Below, in pieces: positions 29,901 to 44,900 of a stretch of 64,000 bases of DNA (position 1 is the first letter of the stretch; every line of letters starts with the position of its first letter). The DNA comes from Mesaphorura yosii. Taxonomy: Eukaryota > Arthropoda > Collembola > Poduromorpha > Tullbergiidae. Location: the NCBI GenBank assembly GCA_009869945.1, contig WIXG01000077.1, positions 186,001-250,000 on the forward strand, in the 5' to 3' direction. The notes beneath the pieces are model-generated. The model was not told the DNA's origin and ran no database searches. It saw only the letters and a list, made by a program, of their open reading frames with translations. The translations under genes were made by a program, and so were the position numbers.

Positions 29901-32900
29901 CCGTTCTCATCCTTGCCACTTTTTATCGTGAAAGATCCGCGTCAATTATGTCTTGGCAAGATGTTCTCTCCGTTCCTTAACCTCAAGTGCGGAAATGCTT
30001 TAATAAAATCGACATAAATTCTTTACAGCGAAAGTTCTACATTTAATTCTTGGTACTTGGCCGAAGGAGGCTATGGCAGTTTGGTAGTTTGTGGCGGTGA
30101 TAAATTCTTGGGAAACCTTGATCTCATTTCCAGACCATATTTTACTGCGGATAGATAGGCTGAGTACATTTGGTTTATTGAAAGGAGTAACCTCTTTTGC
30201 GGGCTCAGAGCGTGAAAAGCAAGGGAGCAAGTGAAGAGTGAGCAATAAGATAAACACCCGCCATAAACAAAGCTGACAGTAAAATAAATGTAAATGCACT
30301 ATGCATGAAGTACAGGCACATATTTTGGAGAAAATTGAAAACATAATTCATCAAAGGAGACACGAGTTCACTCCCGCCTTTCACCACGTATTACAGTCTT
30401 TTCTTTATTATCCGGAGCGTACTCCACGTACATTGTTTCTGAAAGACAATTTCACACATTGGCAAGGTGCATCGAGAGAACGATGCGAAGATGAGACGTG
30501 GCAGACGCAGCAACAGACGTGGAGAAGTGGGAACGAATAAATTGAATTACTCGTACTTTCCCGTACTTACCTGTAGATTGGTATACTTTCATCACCGCGA
30601 AACCAGAGGACCATGTACACTGCATCATCACGACGGAGTGGTGTAATACCACAAGGCATCTCGACTGTCTTCCCTGTATAAAAACATAAGAGCGATATCA
30701 TTGCGAGCTAACGAAATAGATCAGAAATAAAAATATAGGCCGAATCTTCATTTTGTATGCAGAGCAACCAACTTACCAACTACTCCATCAATTGACTGCG
30801 ATAAGTCCGCACCTGCAAAATATAAACATCAAACATTAATGCAATGCAGGCAGGAGATAATTTATTCATGCATGGGAAGCACTGGCACTGGCTCTAATGT
30901 AATTGTTTTTGTTGCGAAAGATTGCTGGCAGGGGAAAGTCGACAAACGTGGGAAAGATCTGCAAATCACAATGCTTCGTCTATGTGAATTATACTGTGGG
31001 TAATTTACAGACGTCGCCGTGGGTCGACCTTGGAATCCGGCAGAGTGGCAGTTCCCGCGGCGTACTTCCGTCGAACGAGCAACAACTACGTGCGGGCAAT
31101 CATCTGTTGACAGTGATCTAAGAAAAATGCCGTGCGATAACGGATCGACATCTCATTTAAATTAACAATCGCGGGTCTAGCCTGCACGTGCCAAATTATC
31201 TGAAGTAGAACTCTACTGAAACGCAGAAAGAATTGATCGACCGGAAAGTAAATGTGTGTTCCCTGGATAAGCGACATGTTTTCCTCGAAACAGGAACGCT
31301 TTGGACATACCAGAGGTAATTTGCCGGGTCATAGGCGTCAAAATATTTACGATTTCGCGATATGGTTGTGCAATCAACCAAGCCAACCATCTGAACCCGA
31401 ACACTTAATTGCTACATATTTTGGGAAACATTGAGGTTCTGTAGCCATTTACCTGAGGTAATGTGCTCGTGCCTGCTGTTCGTGTATTATTATAACAGCA
31501 TCGTGTTAAGAAATTGAACAACGAGGGTCGATACATCTGATACACTCGTGTTTCTTTACAATGGGGCAGTTTGGGTCATCGATAATGCATGGAATATTTA
31601 TTTCGCTCGCCTGTGCATTATGGATACAATCCCATTTAACTGTATTTAATATTCACATAGCGGAACAATTGACACGTTTTGTTGCCCACATACGTGGCAG
31701 TACATGACATGCAAGAAAGCGTGGATACTGAATAGGAGCGCTGCTTCAATTGTCGGAAAGTGAAGGAGTGCGGGACAGGAAATGAAAGTTTTGCGAAAAT
31801 CCAATATTCAATAATAATTCACAACACTGTAGCAGTACAGGCATGCATGAATCATAACTTCTCATGCATGTATTCCATATTTGAACGAGAGCGTCAATAT
31901 TCCGTGCAGTGCAGCGCAGTGATGAGTGGAGGAGTTGAAATTGGGGCAGTGAAATTATTTCTGCCTTGTGTATTCCTTGGAATTTCACGGACGACATGAG
32001 TAATGACCTGGCCAGTGTAACATGCCAAAATGATGACGCTGTGAGACATGGATCGCATCGTGCATTGTGCGTGTCGTATTATGGCAGGCAGTTATGCATA
32101 ATAAAACCATACACTATCGGCCCAATCGAGGACAGCCCGCGCTAGTCTTGCATTGATAAGACAGGCCGGGCTTTACGTGGTGGCATTCATACCGCCTGCC
32201 ACTGCCAAGCAGAATGACACTGTTCAGAAGTTTGCGAGTGAAGAGCTCTTCATGTCCTCGTCCGAGAAAGAAAGAAGTAAGTCGTAAAGTAGATAAAAGA
32301 ATGGAGTAAGTAACAGTACGACTTGTCATATTAAAATGTAAACGAAAAGAAGACCTTTCTAGTTGTCCTTATGGACTTGGACTCTTCACAGTCCTTCTTC
32401 AGAAGACCAAAGTTTTCACTTTTCTTCATATATCGCACACGCTCACGCACTTCCTATTCAATTCGACTCAAGTCGCAGTCGTGCTCTACTTTTATCGATG
32501 TTGTTGCGCTAACAAACTTTGAGGGCCCGAATCGCGATGTAGGAGCAGGGCATCGGGCTGAAGTGCGAATGTCTCCTGCAATAATAAGGAAACGAAACTC
32601 CAAACTCATACATATGTATGTATGACATGTATCAGAAAGAGTGTGATACAGTGACAGACCTAAGCCATGCCGTGGTGATGACACATTCGCAGAAAAGAAA
32701 CGAATGCGATTGTGACAAAGGAAACTCGAATTGGATGTCGCACACAGATCAAGTGTGCGTACGCCGTACGCACTTTATGCTACCTGCGGACAACGCTCAT
32801 GGTTCATTTTGTGTAGGCGGGCACAGTCGAAGAGTTTATTTATTCTGAGAGGTTTTCTCCCACACTTTATTCGAAAAAGTACACAACTACGACGACAACT

Positions 32901-35900
32901 GGGGCATGAAACATGGTCATGGCTCGCGAATGTGAGTGCACGTGTGAAGTGCGAACCACGCGCGGGCAGAGACAAGTCGGGTCAGTGCAGCCAGTGGAAG
33001 AAAGAAAGCTATTCTCATCTGTCCCATTATTGAACAACTTGTACAGAGAAAGTTTGGGTGTAAGATACTAAAACATGGACACGTATGGGCAAACCACACT
33101 CACCTCACCTTCGCGCACATTCATTGTCCTCTCTACATCAGGCAGACTTGAAAGTCTTAAGACCATTAAAACTTGAAGGAACTTGAAGGAAAAAGTCATC
33201 GTGAAACAATCTTTAACAGTAATAAAAACTAAGGTACTTTCAACTTAAAATGTGTCTCCAATTAATTAAAGCCTCTTTTCCCACACTTATTCCATAATTT
33301 CAAGTATATCGCCAGCGGTACGCTGTTGGTTGCAGCCGTCAAGGCTTCAGCTCATCTTCTTCACCGTGCCATGACTTGACTCTGACTTATATTACATATT
33401 ATACTCTCGTAATGCTTCTTTTATAACTTTTCTTTCATTTGCCTCGCCTTATTGCTTTCACTTTCTCATTGTGTTTCATGTCGGCCGCGTTCTCGGGCTT
33501 GCTTGGCCAACCTTTGCTTTTACCTTTTCTTAGCTCAAAGCGATTTTATACCTCTGATCCTCGCTTCAGATCTTCCAAACTCATTTTGACTCCTGTTCAT
33601 GTTTGAAACTGGGGTGAAACAAGCCTGGTCTCTCTTACAGTTTCCAAGAACATATTTTGAGTGAATCAAGTACCCTGAAAAATTCCAGTCTGGTCTTGAA
33701 CGTTTATAATAGCACTTACAAAGAGTTTTATATTGTCTTGTAATAGCGACGGAGGCATCTCAGACACGATAAAGGGAAGAACCTCCTGAGCTCACTGGCC
33801 TGCCATCAGAGTGCAAAGCATCAGTCCAAGAGTTGTGTTAATGTTCACTGAAACAATGTAGCCCATGTACTTGCCTAATGTAAGAGCTCTTCATTTTACT
33901 TACCTTATAATACACACTCGGGCCACTGCTACTGCAATGCAATCGTGCAGGATTCTGCAACTGAAATCTTTCTCGCAAATACTTAAGCCAAAGAAACATA
34001 AAAATGGAGAGAAGGACTTTCTCTCGTAAACTCACGGGTCGTGTACGGCGTACGGAAATTTTAAGATGTAAAAAGTCTAAAGATCACAATTTTCTCTCTT
34101 GCTTGGGACCCACGAACCAAACGGCGGACGAGTTGCGAGTTGTGCCCGAATGGGAAAAGGCAGAGTGGAGAGATCGCCTTCATTTTTTACGCTGTACACT
34201 TATTACATTTTACTCATTAAGCTTTCTTCCTAGTTTCTTTTATTTCAGGCCCGGCGCTAACTCAGCTCCCACTTAACTTACGACTTGTATTACTCGCGGT
34301 GTCCTGCCCAAATGAAAATTCAGGATACATTCTCAAGGAAATATTTCGTGCCCTCAACCTGCGGCAGCGGAATCTCCTCCGCGTACTGTGCTTCGTCTTC
34401 CTCACACTCATTTCCGCCTACTTGTGCTTTAATGTGATTGTAACGAGAAACGAAGCACAATAAAAACTTCTCGAGTCTCCAGTACAATGGCTGTGAGGCA
34501 GACACCGCTCTGGAGTTTTTTCACTTGTGATTAGGTTGCGTAATCCTTTCTTGTCTGAGTCGTACAAAGACCGGATCCTCCTCCGTATTCAGGGAATCCA
34601 TTACGGAACTGACGGCTGACAAAAAACGAGCGCTAAGTAGCACAATTGTAATCTTTCACGTTTTAGCAGCGCTGGTAATCTGCCGGAGCTTAAAATTGAT
34701 TACACGATGATGATGACGCATTCATTAATATCAGAGGCTCAACTGTTCGACCAGACAGAGACACATTGCGTTGAAGGAAAAGTCAAGCACTGAAGGTCGT
34801 CAATCGATGAGTCATTTCAACGGGACAGGATGGGATTACTGCCCCGTGGTTCCAATGACCTTTTCTTGGTTGACGCCAGACGAGCCGTTGAAGGGAAATA
34901 AAAATGAGAGGGAAAGTAATTCGAGTGCTTCCATTTTCCTCCCATTTCAGCCACAATAAAGAAAGAAATGATCAAATATTATTATTGCCATTATGACGAT
35001 GACGGTCGTATTCTTTGAAGCGCACATTTCCTATTTCTATACAAGTGGCTAAGTATAGACACTTGCAGGTCGCCGGTCGCCCTTTTCAATTTTATGTGCG
35101 CATTTATAGGCAGAATGGTCAAGGAAGTGCAATTCCAAGGCAAAGGAGACGTCAATACGTACGCTTCACGTCGACAATAAACACTGGACACCAGGGAAAT
35201 GTCGCTTCAGACGCATGTTCATTTGAAGTTTCAACAACGCTCAACCATTTGTGTAAATTTTGAATAATTTCACCACACGATCAGTATCGAATGATGGCAC
35301 AATGCCATTGAAAAGTCTTACTCAAAATACAGATCTCGGTGCAGCATTCAGTGACTCGCCGCAATTAAATTTGTGAACCTAACTGGCAAAGTACGGTTGC
35401 TGCTGGGCTTGGGGTCTTGAAATTACATGCCCTAATCTGAATTGCCATGAAACGTCAGTGCTACTCTTTCATAATGCATTATAATGGCCCGTAGTCTCGA
35501 TTCTGAGACAAAGTTCATCTTTAAACACGGCTAACCCACACTTTTACCCTGCTCGCTGTTCCACTCTCAAGAGGTTTACAGTGCAGTAGGGACAAATTCA
35601 TGTACTGGTGGTGTACGATCGTGAGAGAGGATGTCGCAAAAAATTTTATGAGTTCCACGACTACTTCTTCCCTGCTAAACTTTATTTTACTAGTCTGCCG
35701 TCTGGCATGGGCTGGCCTGGTCTACCTTCTTGATCCTTGAACATTATTGAAGTGTTAAAAAATTTATGGTGACTTTCTCCCGCATCTTTCGGCGCTTTGC
35801 TACTTTGCCACCTTCTCGCCATTGCCCGATCGTTGTCCGTGCCCGCACTTTTTCCCTACTCCAAAATGCGCCGATACGGAAGGAAAATATTATTACGCCA

Positions 35901-38900
35901 GGATGCCAAAAGTCATATCATGGCTACTTCAACCCAAAACTTGCGTAATGCGCAATAATGATTCAACCACGACATGTGAGAAGCCCACGGAATTGTCGAA
36001 CGTCTCCTCATCTCAGGCGTAAAAATAGTACGCCTTGCCTTGACGAGTGTGATATTGGATGGCTTTGTGTTATTGAAGTTGAGTTGAATAGATGGTCGGG
36101 CCGAGGCTTATGTTCGGAGGAAGGATGAACCAAAAAGAGGAGTGCGTCATTTAGTGCTCAGAGAGAATTAAAATATGAATGCGGCTGACTTCTTATTTAT
36201 ATTTGACCTTTCGGTGCTTGGCGTGGGGTAGAATTGAAGCCGAGATAGCAAGACTGGAGAATGAAAAGTTCTGGCGCTTAAGTTTTGGAAGATCATCCAA
36301 AATGTGAGCCTAAAAATAGTTTCCCTCATTGGAGGAGGCCCGCCTTACGTCTGGTTTTGAAATGATATATTGATGAATCCCCTTCCTAAGATCTCTTAGG
36401 TGGATTACCATAGCCAAGGGCTTGCGCTACTGAATTAAGAGATATCGCGGAGCGAGGACTTGCCGGTTTGTGATAAACAGCCCACGAGAGATATTCGACT
36501 TGAAATGTAAAAATGACTTGCGTAATTGAAAAAATGATCTAACTCGAACGAGATACAAATCATGGCAAACTCCGCAAGCATGTTTTAAAACTGCATCACT
36601 TGCACCAGTAAAGCTCGACATTTCGCTGATTCCATTCTATAATCCATTTTCCGGCTGACAATAAGGCGCTGATATCATCGTTAGTCGTGTGACAGCTGTC
36701 AATGTATTCGTGGAGGGATATTCTCATTAAAATAAAACGCGACCTGAGTTTCTGCATCGCTAATAAAGTCGTGCTGTCTCCAGCAAATCGCGATTGGCGA
36801 GTGACGCGGATGACAAAAGACGGAATGGCATTTATTTCTTTTGATGAGTGCTCAATGTCCGTATGTGCATGCTTATGTCATGCGAATTCATGTTCAGGTC
36901 GATTTATTGATATGGCATGCATATGCACCAAATGCTTTGAAGAGCGGATCGGAAAGACAAAATTGGAATTTCGTTGTAACCAGGTTATACTTTGCTAGAC
37001 ACTTGGAAAAGATTTTTTGTTTCAAGAAGACGCATGAAAAGGAAAAATAAATAGAAATCAGTTTAAATCAAAGGAACGAGACAAGCACATTATGTTTATT
37101 ATATCGAGTTAAAGGAGAAATTCTCCTGGTGCACTTTTTCTTCTCTCCTTTTTGGGCTGTGCATCCTTTACAAATCTTGCAACATTTCTCTACTTCAGCC
37201 GTGAACTCAGCCGTACTGTGCTGCGGAACTGTTTGCAAACGAAATTCATGTTTTTATTTATTCTTCCACTTGTGAAGCTACTAAAAATCATGTACGCCAT
37301 ATTTATAATGCCTTTGCAGTGCGGTAGTGTGGTAGTAATAATAGTAATGCACATTATTTCCATTATTTTTATTTCATGTGGTACACTGGCGTTGCGTGCT
37401 TGTGAATTCATGTAATGCAATTCTCGATCTCGCGGAAAGTCTACGCTGCTACTGCTAACATTGGTAGTGTGGCGCGCAATTTACGGAAATCCTTCTGGGA
37501 ATTGGAAACTACTGTGCAGAAGGCAAGCAGTACATGATTATGATGAATGGGTGGAAGGATGGGCACAAAAGAGGAGTCATAGATCAGTAACGTTCAAGAG
37601 TCTTGCGCTACGCACTCAACACACACAAATTTAACGGTAAAGCACAGCACAGTGCAAAACAAGAGAGAAAGAGATTCCAAAAATCCGGACCTTCCGTGGT
37701 AATGTGCAGAAAATAAGATATATAGAAACATTTTGGCCTTCCTCAAATTATTGTCTTGAGTCAAGGCAGAGCAGGCTGAAGCAATGGAGGCAATCTTCCG
37801 AGAAAGCTTGGTCTAGGCCTGGAAATGAATGGCTAAAAGCACGACGGAGTGCACAAAAGTATCCTGCTGTTATATAAATGTGGCTAATGCAGATTTTTGC
37901 TACGCATTCTGCCCGAGTGCTCTTGAGTTAGAATATCATTAATTTCATCGCACTTCATCCCATGTCCTTCCTTAAAAGAATTTCTTGAGTTACGCGTTCA
38001 GTACGCTCTTACTAAGCTGAGTTTATATAAACATGTATTAAGTTTTCCTTTCGCGGGTGATATCTCAGAAGTTTCCAAAAGCTGCCCGATTCAAGATGCG
38101 TTTGAAAGCATTAAACCATTGCAGCGGAAGGAGCAGGCAAGAACAAAAGAAGTATGTGGCCATGAAATGGACTTTACTGCACAAACCCTTGTCCTAATGC
38201 CAATCTTACGGTTGAATTCTCAGCTTTCTCCGCGGGCCAAAGGAGAATTCTCTTCACTCGTGTTATTGCATTACTACATGCATTCGCGCCGAGAAATATG
38301 AAGGCTTTTACATTTTACAAGAGTTGACTGTCGAAAGATGCCCGCATAACATTACTATAATGTAACATGACAAGTCAAGGATGAAATCACGTTTGTGCTC
38401 TGAGCCGCTCGTTGTTGAGGTTGACAACTGAAGTGCGAGCCGACAATAATAGTAAATTGTGACTGCCCCCGCGGTCTACCACTTCGAGCCGTTTTCACTC
38501 AATGTCTATCGACCTTCCTTCGCGACGAGCATTTGCATTTCCACGCATGTTGCCAGATCAGATTTGCGTCTGGAGGGTTATGCTCCAAAACGGGGAAGGC
38601 TTTAAAATGACCAAGCTTTCAAATGGTGTTCAGTGCAGCATGAGCAAGGCTGCGGAGAAAATCCACCTGCTTTTACATTATTATTGCCTTGCAGCGGTCG
38701 TGGAATCTGTTCCTTTCTTTTCCGTTGTGAACAATAAACCCTGCATTGGAAAGACTGTGAATAAAAGAATGCGAATGCTTCTCTTTGTATTGCATGAAAG
38801 AAATTCTGGTGAGTATTCGTGTGTCGTGCCCTCGTGTCTTTTATCCGTGTCCTTTCATTTCACTTGCATTTTCCTTTCAGTCAGTTATTGCCTGAGCCGG

Positions 38901-41900
38901 TGCATCTCGTGTGACTCGTGTCTCGTAATAAAAGCTCTCTGTTTCTAGTCTGGCTTCGGCTTCAAGTTTCAATTCAAAAATATGGCTTCAATGGCCAGGG
39001 CCGTATATTTTGTATTTGTATTCCGTGCAGGCAGACTAGGCTTACTTTTACTGTAGCCAACTGAAAGCATGTACGCGCTCACAAGAAGCTTTTAGGATAT
39101 TGAACAAGATACAAGTCGTAGAATCGACGAACTTATTGCTGCTTCGCATAGCGGGAGCAATGTTGGGAGCGTAAATGGTGTATGGACTACAAAAGTTTCG
39201 CTGTGCTGTGCATGTACCTTCGCTTAGTAATTTTCTATTTACGGCAGCTTATGCTCAGAATACATTATGCGCGCCTGCATTTCGCAATTCACAGGATCCA
39301 CTTTAAACGCTTAGCACCTTATTATTCAAGGCCAACAGCGTCCTGAATCAATTAACGATCGGCATGCATTTTCGTAGTACTGCAAGTTCTTCGGTGGAAA
39401 ATTGTAGTATCACGAGTTTAAACTTTTGAACGTATTTCATCCTTGGAATGTGAAATAGGAATTGCTCACATATTTCGGCGTTTCGTACATGGCCTTTTAA
39501 TTTAGTGGGGAGAGGTCAAGCACTGCCAACCTCCTTGAGTCTCAAAGGTCACATTTTCTACTTTTCTTTTCCTCTTCTTGCTTTAATGCCCTTCCTTGCT
39601 TCTGGCAGCCTTGGCACTGTTCCACTACAAACGCTTGCCTGCTTTTCCCTCAAAGATTTTTTATCGTGCTGCTTCTTTCGTCTACTTTTATTATTATATA
39701 TTTATGATTCTATTGTAACAACTTAAAACTTTCACCCATCTTTTACAACGCGGCTCCGTAAACAAGTGCACATCAATGTGAACACCAAACGCAAGAACGG
39801 AGAGAGACAAAGTGAAGAAGCACAGAAAGTCTCACAAAATACTTTTTGCCTTGGTGTGTGAATGTGCGTGAATCACCTTCGAAACTGAAAACTCTTTGGA
39901 TAAAGCATTTGTTTCGTCTTCTGTTCTTCTCTGATCTGCTGCTTCTATATCAGGTTTATTTTCATTCGAGTTTTCTTGGATATTTTTCAGTATACGCTAA
40001 GCAGAAGAATCTCGCCTTCGCCTCGTCTGGCTCTTGTTCTTTATTAGGCAATGCTTGACACTTTCATCTCCTGGTATCATATAGCATATGGAATGAGATG
40101 TGCAAAATTCACTTTAGGCTTGCGACCTTCTGCCACTTTTCCCGACTTTCTTCCTCTTTCTCGGCTGTAAATTTCAGTTTCATGGCCTACAACGAAGACA
40201 AGTGCGGATTGTGCAAGTTTCTGTTATTTTATGCAATTCTTCCCGGCCTGTCTCGTCTTGTAAAAATATATTCAGCATGATAATGAAATTTTACACCATC
40301 AACAGAAGGTCGTGTCGGCATCGTAAGACTAAATTAAGAGATTTTCGTTTCTACTCGAAATGCAACGCAATCTTGCTGAATCCTGCCTTGCTTGGGAAGG
40401 AAGCCATCATATTCTTTCATTTCCCTCATTCAATTTCAAATTATATTGTGTTCTCTCCTATTGTGCCATTTCCCTTGCCTGATTACTTCAGAAAATACAC
40501 AGCACGCCTTGAGGATGTGACTTTGTTCGGAACATTTGCTTAGCCCTTTCTAATCAAGAGCAGGAATGCTTAGGATAGGCCCTTTTTCGTTTATTTTTAG
40601 GAGGAAGTTTATAGCAGGTCTAATGAAATGAAGGTTATGTGAACTGTACTATTTTTACAACGACGTAATTAATTATTAAAAGGAAACGGGCTGGAAGGAA
40701 ATGTCATTCCCAGCTATTTTTACTTGATTAAAGTGAAAGCTCAAATAATTTCGCCAGTCTCATGATCATGAACAAAGTCCACGTGAATTTGAGTCATTTA
40801 AAGTGTCAAGACATTCCCAAATTAGACACTGAATCAGACATGAGCTTGCGAAAGGGACTATAGCCGCTGACACAATCGGTCGCAGGTACTAAAATTCTAT
40901 TCTCAAGACAAAATTATAGCAATTATGGGCAATTCCACATTGAAACGAAAGGAAAGTGAAGAATGGGAATTTTTGGCTAAATGCAGACATGCTATAAATA
41001 AAAATGCTCATGTTCAAGTTCATTGAGAAAGTGAAACTTGTCGGCAAATTACGTGGGACGAGTCGCACTAATATCCCAGGACAGTACATATATAACGTTG
41101 TGACCATTGCGGGGAGCAGGTGATGACGATCAAGGCTATTGAGCCATATCAAAAGGTAACGAATGAGAAATTCCGTTGCGTTGTTTCCGTTGCTCTTCTA
41201 TTATAGAAGTTCATTAAATATTCCACGAATGTAGCGCTCACCTGAGAAATAGACCTTGACATAATCTATGTGGTGTATTATCAGCATGGACAGCCGAAAT
41301 CGATTGTTTGCACAATTATGTACATATACACGACCAATTTACTTTTCTGACCGCTGACCGATTTTCGTTTCTTGCATTCTGTCGGAAATTCTACCAGCCA
41401 TTCTAAATATACTACTACTTTCACTGGACGTTGAACTCTTACGCTACAAATAACTTTCATTTATTCGATAATTATAAATTGTCACTCGGTAGGTTCATGG
41501 CTGGGCTATTTCCAGCATTTATCCAGGCTCAAGTTCACGGATACAAAAGCCTGTAATTTGAAAGCCGGCATGAAGGCGCATGAAATTGGTTGTAATAGAT
41601 GGTTGTTTAAACACTGAGACAGAGAACTATTGCTTCATACGCGCTGCTAACATTTCCAAGAATAAACTTCGTGGGCTGCAATTTAAATATATGAGTACTA
41701 TTTTTATCTTATTGGGCAATCAAACATAATTGACATGTCCAGAGTCCAGGTTGCCATCACGTGAACAGACAATGACAGTACAATTCTGCCGTAATCGAGT
41801 ACCATTACATGAGTTCGAGACAATACAATAGCAAATGGCCAGCCCCTTCGAGTCATGGAATGATGTACTATCAAACCCAAAGGGTTTCGAAATCGATAAG

Positions 41901-44900
41901 ATCTTATCTCATGAATAAACAGGTATTCATTCAGAAAGTGAAAATTGAGTACCTTACAATTGTGTGGCGTGATCTTTGTCAGTAAGCAAAGCAAGGGTTG
42001 ATAGATTGACACAGTCACAGTGCTACGAAAGTGAACTTTTCGAGAAATAGAATTCATTCAAACAAGAAAGAAATCATTCCCCAGGCGAACGTGACTATAT
42101 TTTTTAACTTCAACTGCCATAGTCTTCAATGCCAGAGCGGTTTGATATTAAACGTCTCCGTCCCTGAAGGTCTTATTACAGAAGCGACAAAGTTATTCAT
42201 GAACTTAAAATTCAAACGAAAACGATATCATATGCCAGGCCGTAGTCTGAAAAGTGTCATTTCCAGACGGCAAGCAATAATTACACATTTTGAAGTTCAA
42301 ACCTTAACATCTTGAATTTTCTAACCAGAAATCCATAAGCTCGGTGTGAATGAATGAAGATTTTAGAAGTAAATTAAAACAGCTTCCTATAGTGCACAAA
42401 TAAGAGCCAGTTTCGCCAGTCTGTCGAACCAAGGATCAAATAGCGACTGAGAAACGCTCATGTTTACAAGTTCGAAAACAGATCATTTCAAAACACGGAA
42501 ACGCGGTCCGCAGACATTCCATATAAATCACCATGTGTGATTTCATGTTTCTATCTTTTGCTGCACCACTGAAGCTCATGAAATTTAAACGTAGTTAAAT
42601 GTTGACAACTTTGCCCCTTACTTGTGGTGGTCAGGGACCTTCTGAAATCGGCTTGGGTTATGGCATTTGCTTCATTCGATTTCTCAAGTTCGAGGTTAAA
42701 TTTTCACTTTCTATCAAGGCGAAAGCAAAATCGAGTAATGTGGAAAGATAGGAATAGGAAATGTGAGACCAGACAGTAGAACAAACATTCGAACGAGAAA
42801 TGAAAGCATTGAAAAGGCGATAGTTTATTATACTCAAAACTTGTAGTTTAAATATCCTCAGGTCACAGGATGAGCTTTTCCCTCAGCACAATCATGGAAA
42901 CTTATAGAATAGATGACTCCAACTGCAGTGTATGGTATAATGACTCAAGTCAATGCAGAAGTCTTTTAATGGAGATGAGATTGCAACTTTCATGAGCACG
43001 AGCGCGAAGGAGCCAAAGTGTGAGTCTCCAGACCGGATTATTCTTTCATACGCATTGTACATTGTATTTCTTTCTGTCTGGCCCAGCTTGCTTCACTTTT
43101 TCTGTCTCGATTTCTTTTCCTTGCTATTCTTTCTGGTGCAATTTTGTTTCCGGCGAGAAAAGTTACTTTCTTGGCCGCGTTGCCTTTCCTTCACCGTTGG
43201 AATTACTTTATATTAGGTGTACTTATTTTGTTACGATGGTTAACTTCTTCTTTCTTGAAGCATTTTACAGAAAAGAGGATAAAATGAGGACACATCCAAT
43301 TTTCAAGAATTGCTTCTCAACTTTCAGCGAAAGAGACTTTCTCGTGCTTGGCCGTGCGGCCAATCTCACTTTTACCCGTTCGTGTATCACATTTCACCTT
43401 CAGTGAACACCCAGAAGCAGTAACAGGCGTGGAATGTACATTCTTAAGGCATGATGAGTCCTATTATTATGATTATAGTTTCGAATTATGTGTGTAATGT
43501 AACAAAATATTTTGAGCTGGTAATGGAACTCATTGTTTTTGATTTACGAAAAGAAACACGCGCTCAGCTCGACCCATGTTCAGAAGACAGCGACCGACTG
43601 CAACGAGAACCTGTCGTGTGGACAAGTTGATGTCAATGGTGTAATAATTTAGCGGGTCGTTTACTATTGACTTTGTCTTCTTTTCTCAGACTTGTTAAAG
43701 TCGCATACTCTTTTACGATGTCATAATTTTGTTATCGCATTCCAACCTCTAGGCTTCTGACTGTACCTTTGACTTCCTACTACCGTACTAAATAACAATT
43801 CCTCGACCTTTATATCCTCGCCACTTTCTGACACTAAACCCACACTGGACAAGCTTAAGTTTGCTTGAGTAAACTTTTAATTCTGTTGCATTCAAAAAAA
43901 CTTAAATATTTAATACACCAGTCGGATTTAATTTAATTCCCAAATGTTCAGGAGCGGTACAGAATGAAATTGCAAAAAAAAACTTCGACTACCGAGCGCC
44001 GTCTGTATTCGTCTGCCCGGAGGCTCCTGAAACTGGAAATCGTACTTGGAACTTCTAGAATTGGATACTAGAAAAAAGCTTGAGCAAACACTTTTCTCTC
44101 CTTAAATAAATTTTAAAATATGACGTCCTCCAAAACTCAAGTCACTACCAACACGCATCGAGATACCCCCCAACCGTGTCATGACGAACGGTAATGGAAA
44201 GCCTCTTTAACCCCTGGCACAATTATTTTGTCAAATCCGCAATTCGCAAGAACCTGAAACCGCCGCCATTTCTTTTATTTGGAACTCGCTCGGAACTTCC
44301 CACCGTCATTCCACAAGCAGGCCAGGAGCATTTTGAGATTTGACCAACTTTCCAACGTAACGAGCAGAAAAGAAAACATTAAAATGGCATTAGACTACTT
44401 TATGGTCGTGCTGGCATGAAGATAGTATGTGATCATGTGAGTGAGCAGGAAAAGGAATGTACTTAAGGTCAACAGATGTACGTACACTCTCTGAATAGAA
44501 ACTACTGAATTTTAGAACGCTCACACGGACGAAGAGAGCCAATATTAGTATAATTGGGATCTCATATCACAGCCATTGCCGTACTTTTACGCCTAGCCTT
44601 TGTCAGAAAAGAAAAGGTCAGAAACCAAAAGCAGTTTGGCGAACAATGCACAAGCCTTTTCGATTTCGAGGCTCGGAAACCTAAGCCCGAACAACTGCGA
44701 TATGGATTGTTTTCGAAATCAATACTATTCATTGACCATTTGTTGGGCGATTACGGCCATTTCAGGATGAGGTGTGCATTTTGTGAACAAGGAGTCCTCG
44801 AATCATTGTTGCCATGTTTTTGTCTGGAACTTCGCTTTCGAGTGCTCCAGTTTTGACACTTATTTATCATTTTACGTGGTTCACGCTCTTTTGTGATAAA

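Noticed and set aside
34320-34505. Minus-strand frame with an acidic stretch (CEEDEAQYAEE) considered as an extra Side-like exon
   Set aside because: Exons 1 and 2 already join in phase, and no matching acceptor and donor pair was found around it.
38502-38948. 148-codon plus-strand frame in intron 1
   Set aside because: No homology recognised and no splice partners; T-rich hydrophobic tail suggests composition.
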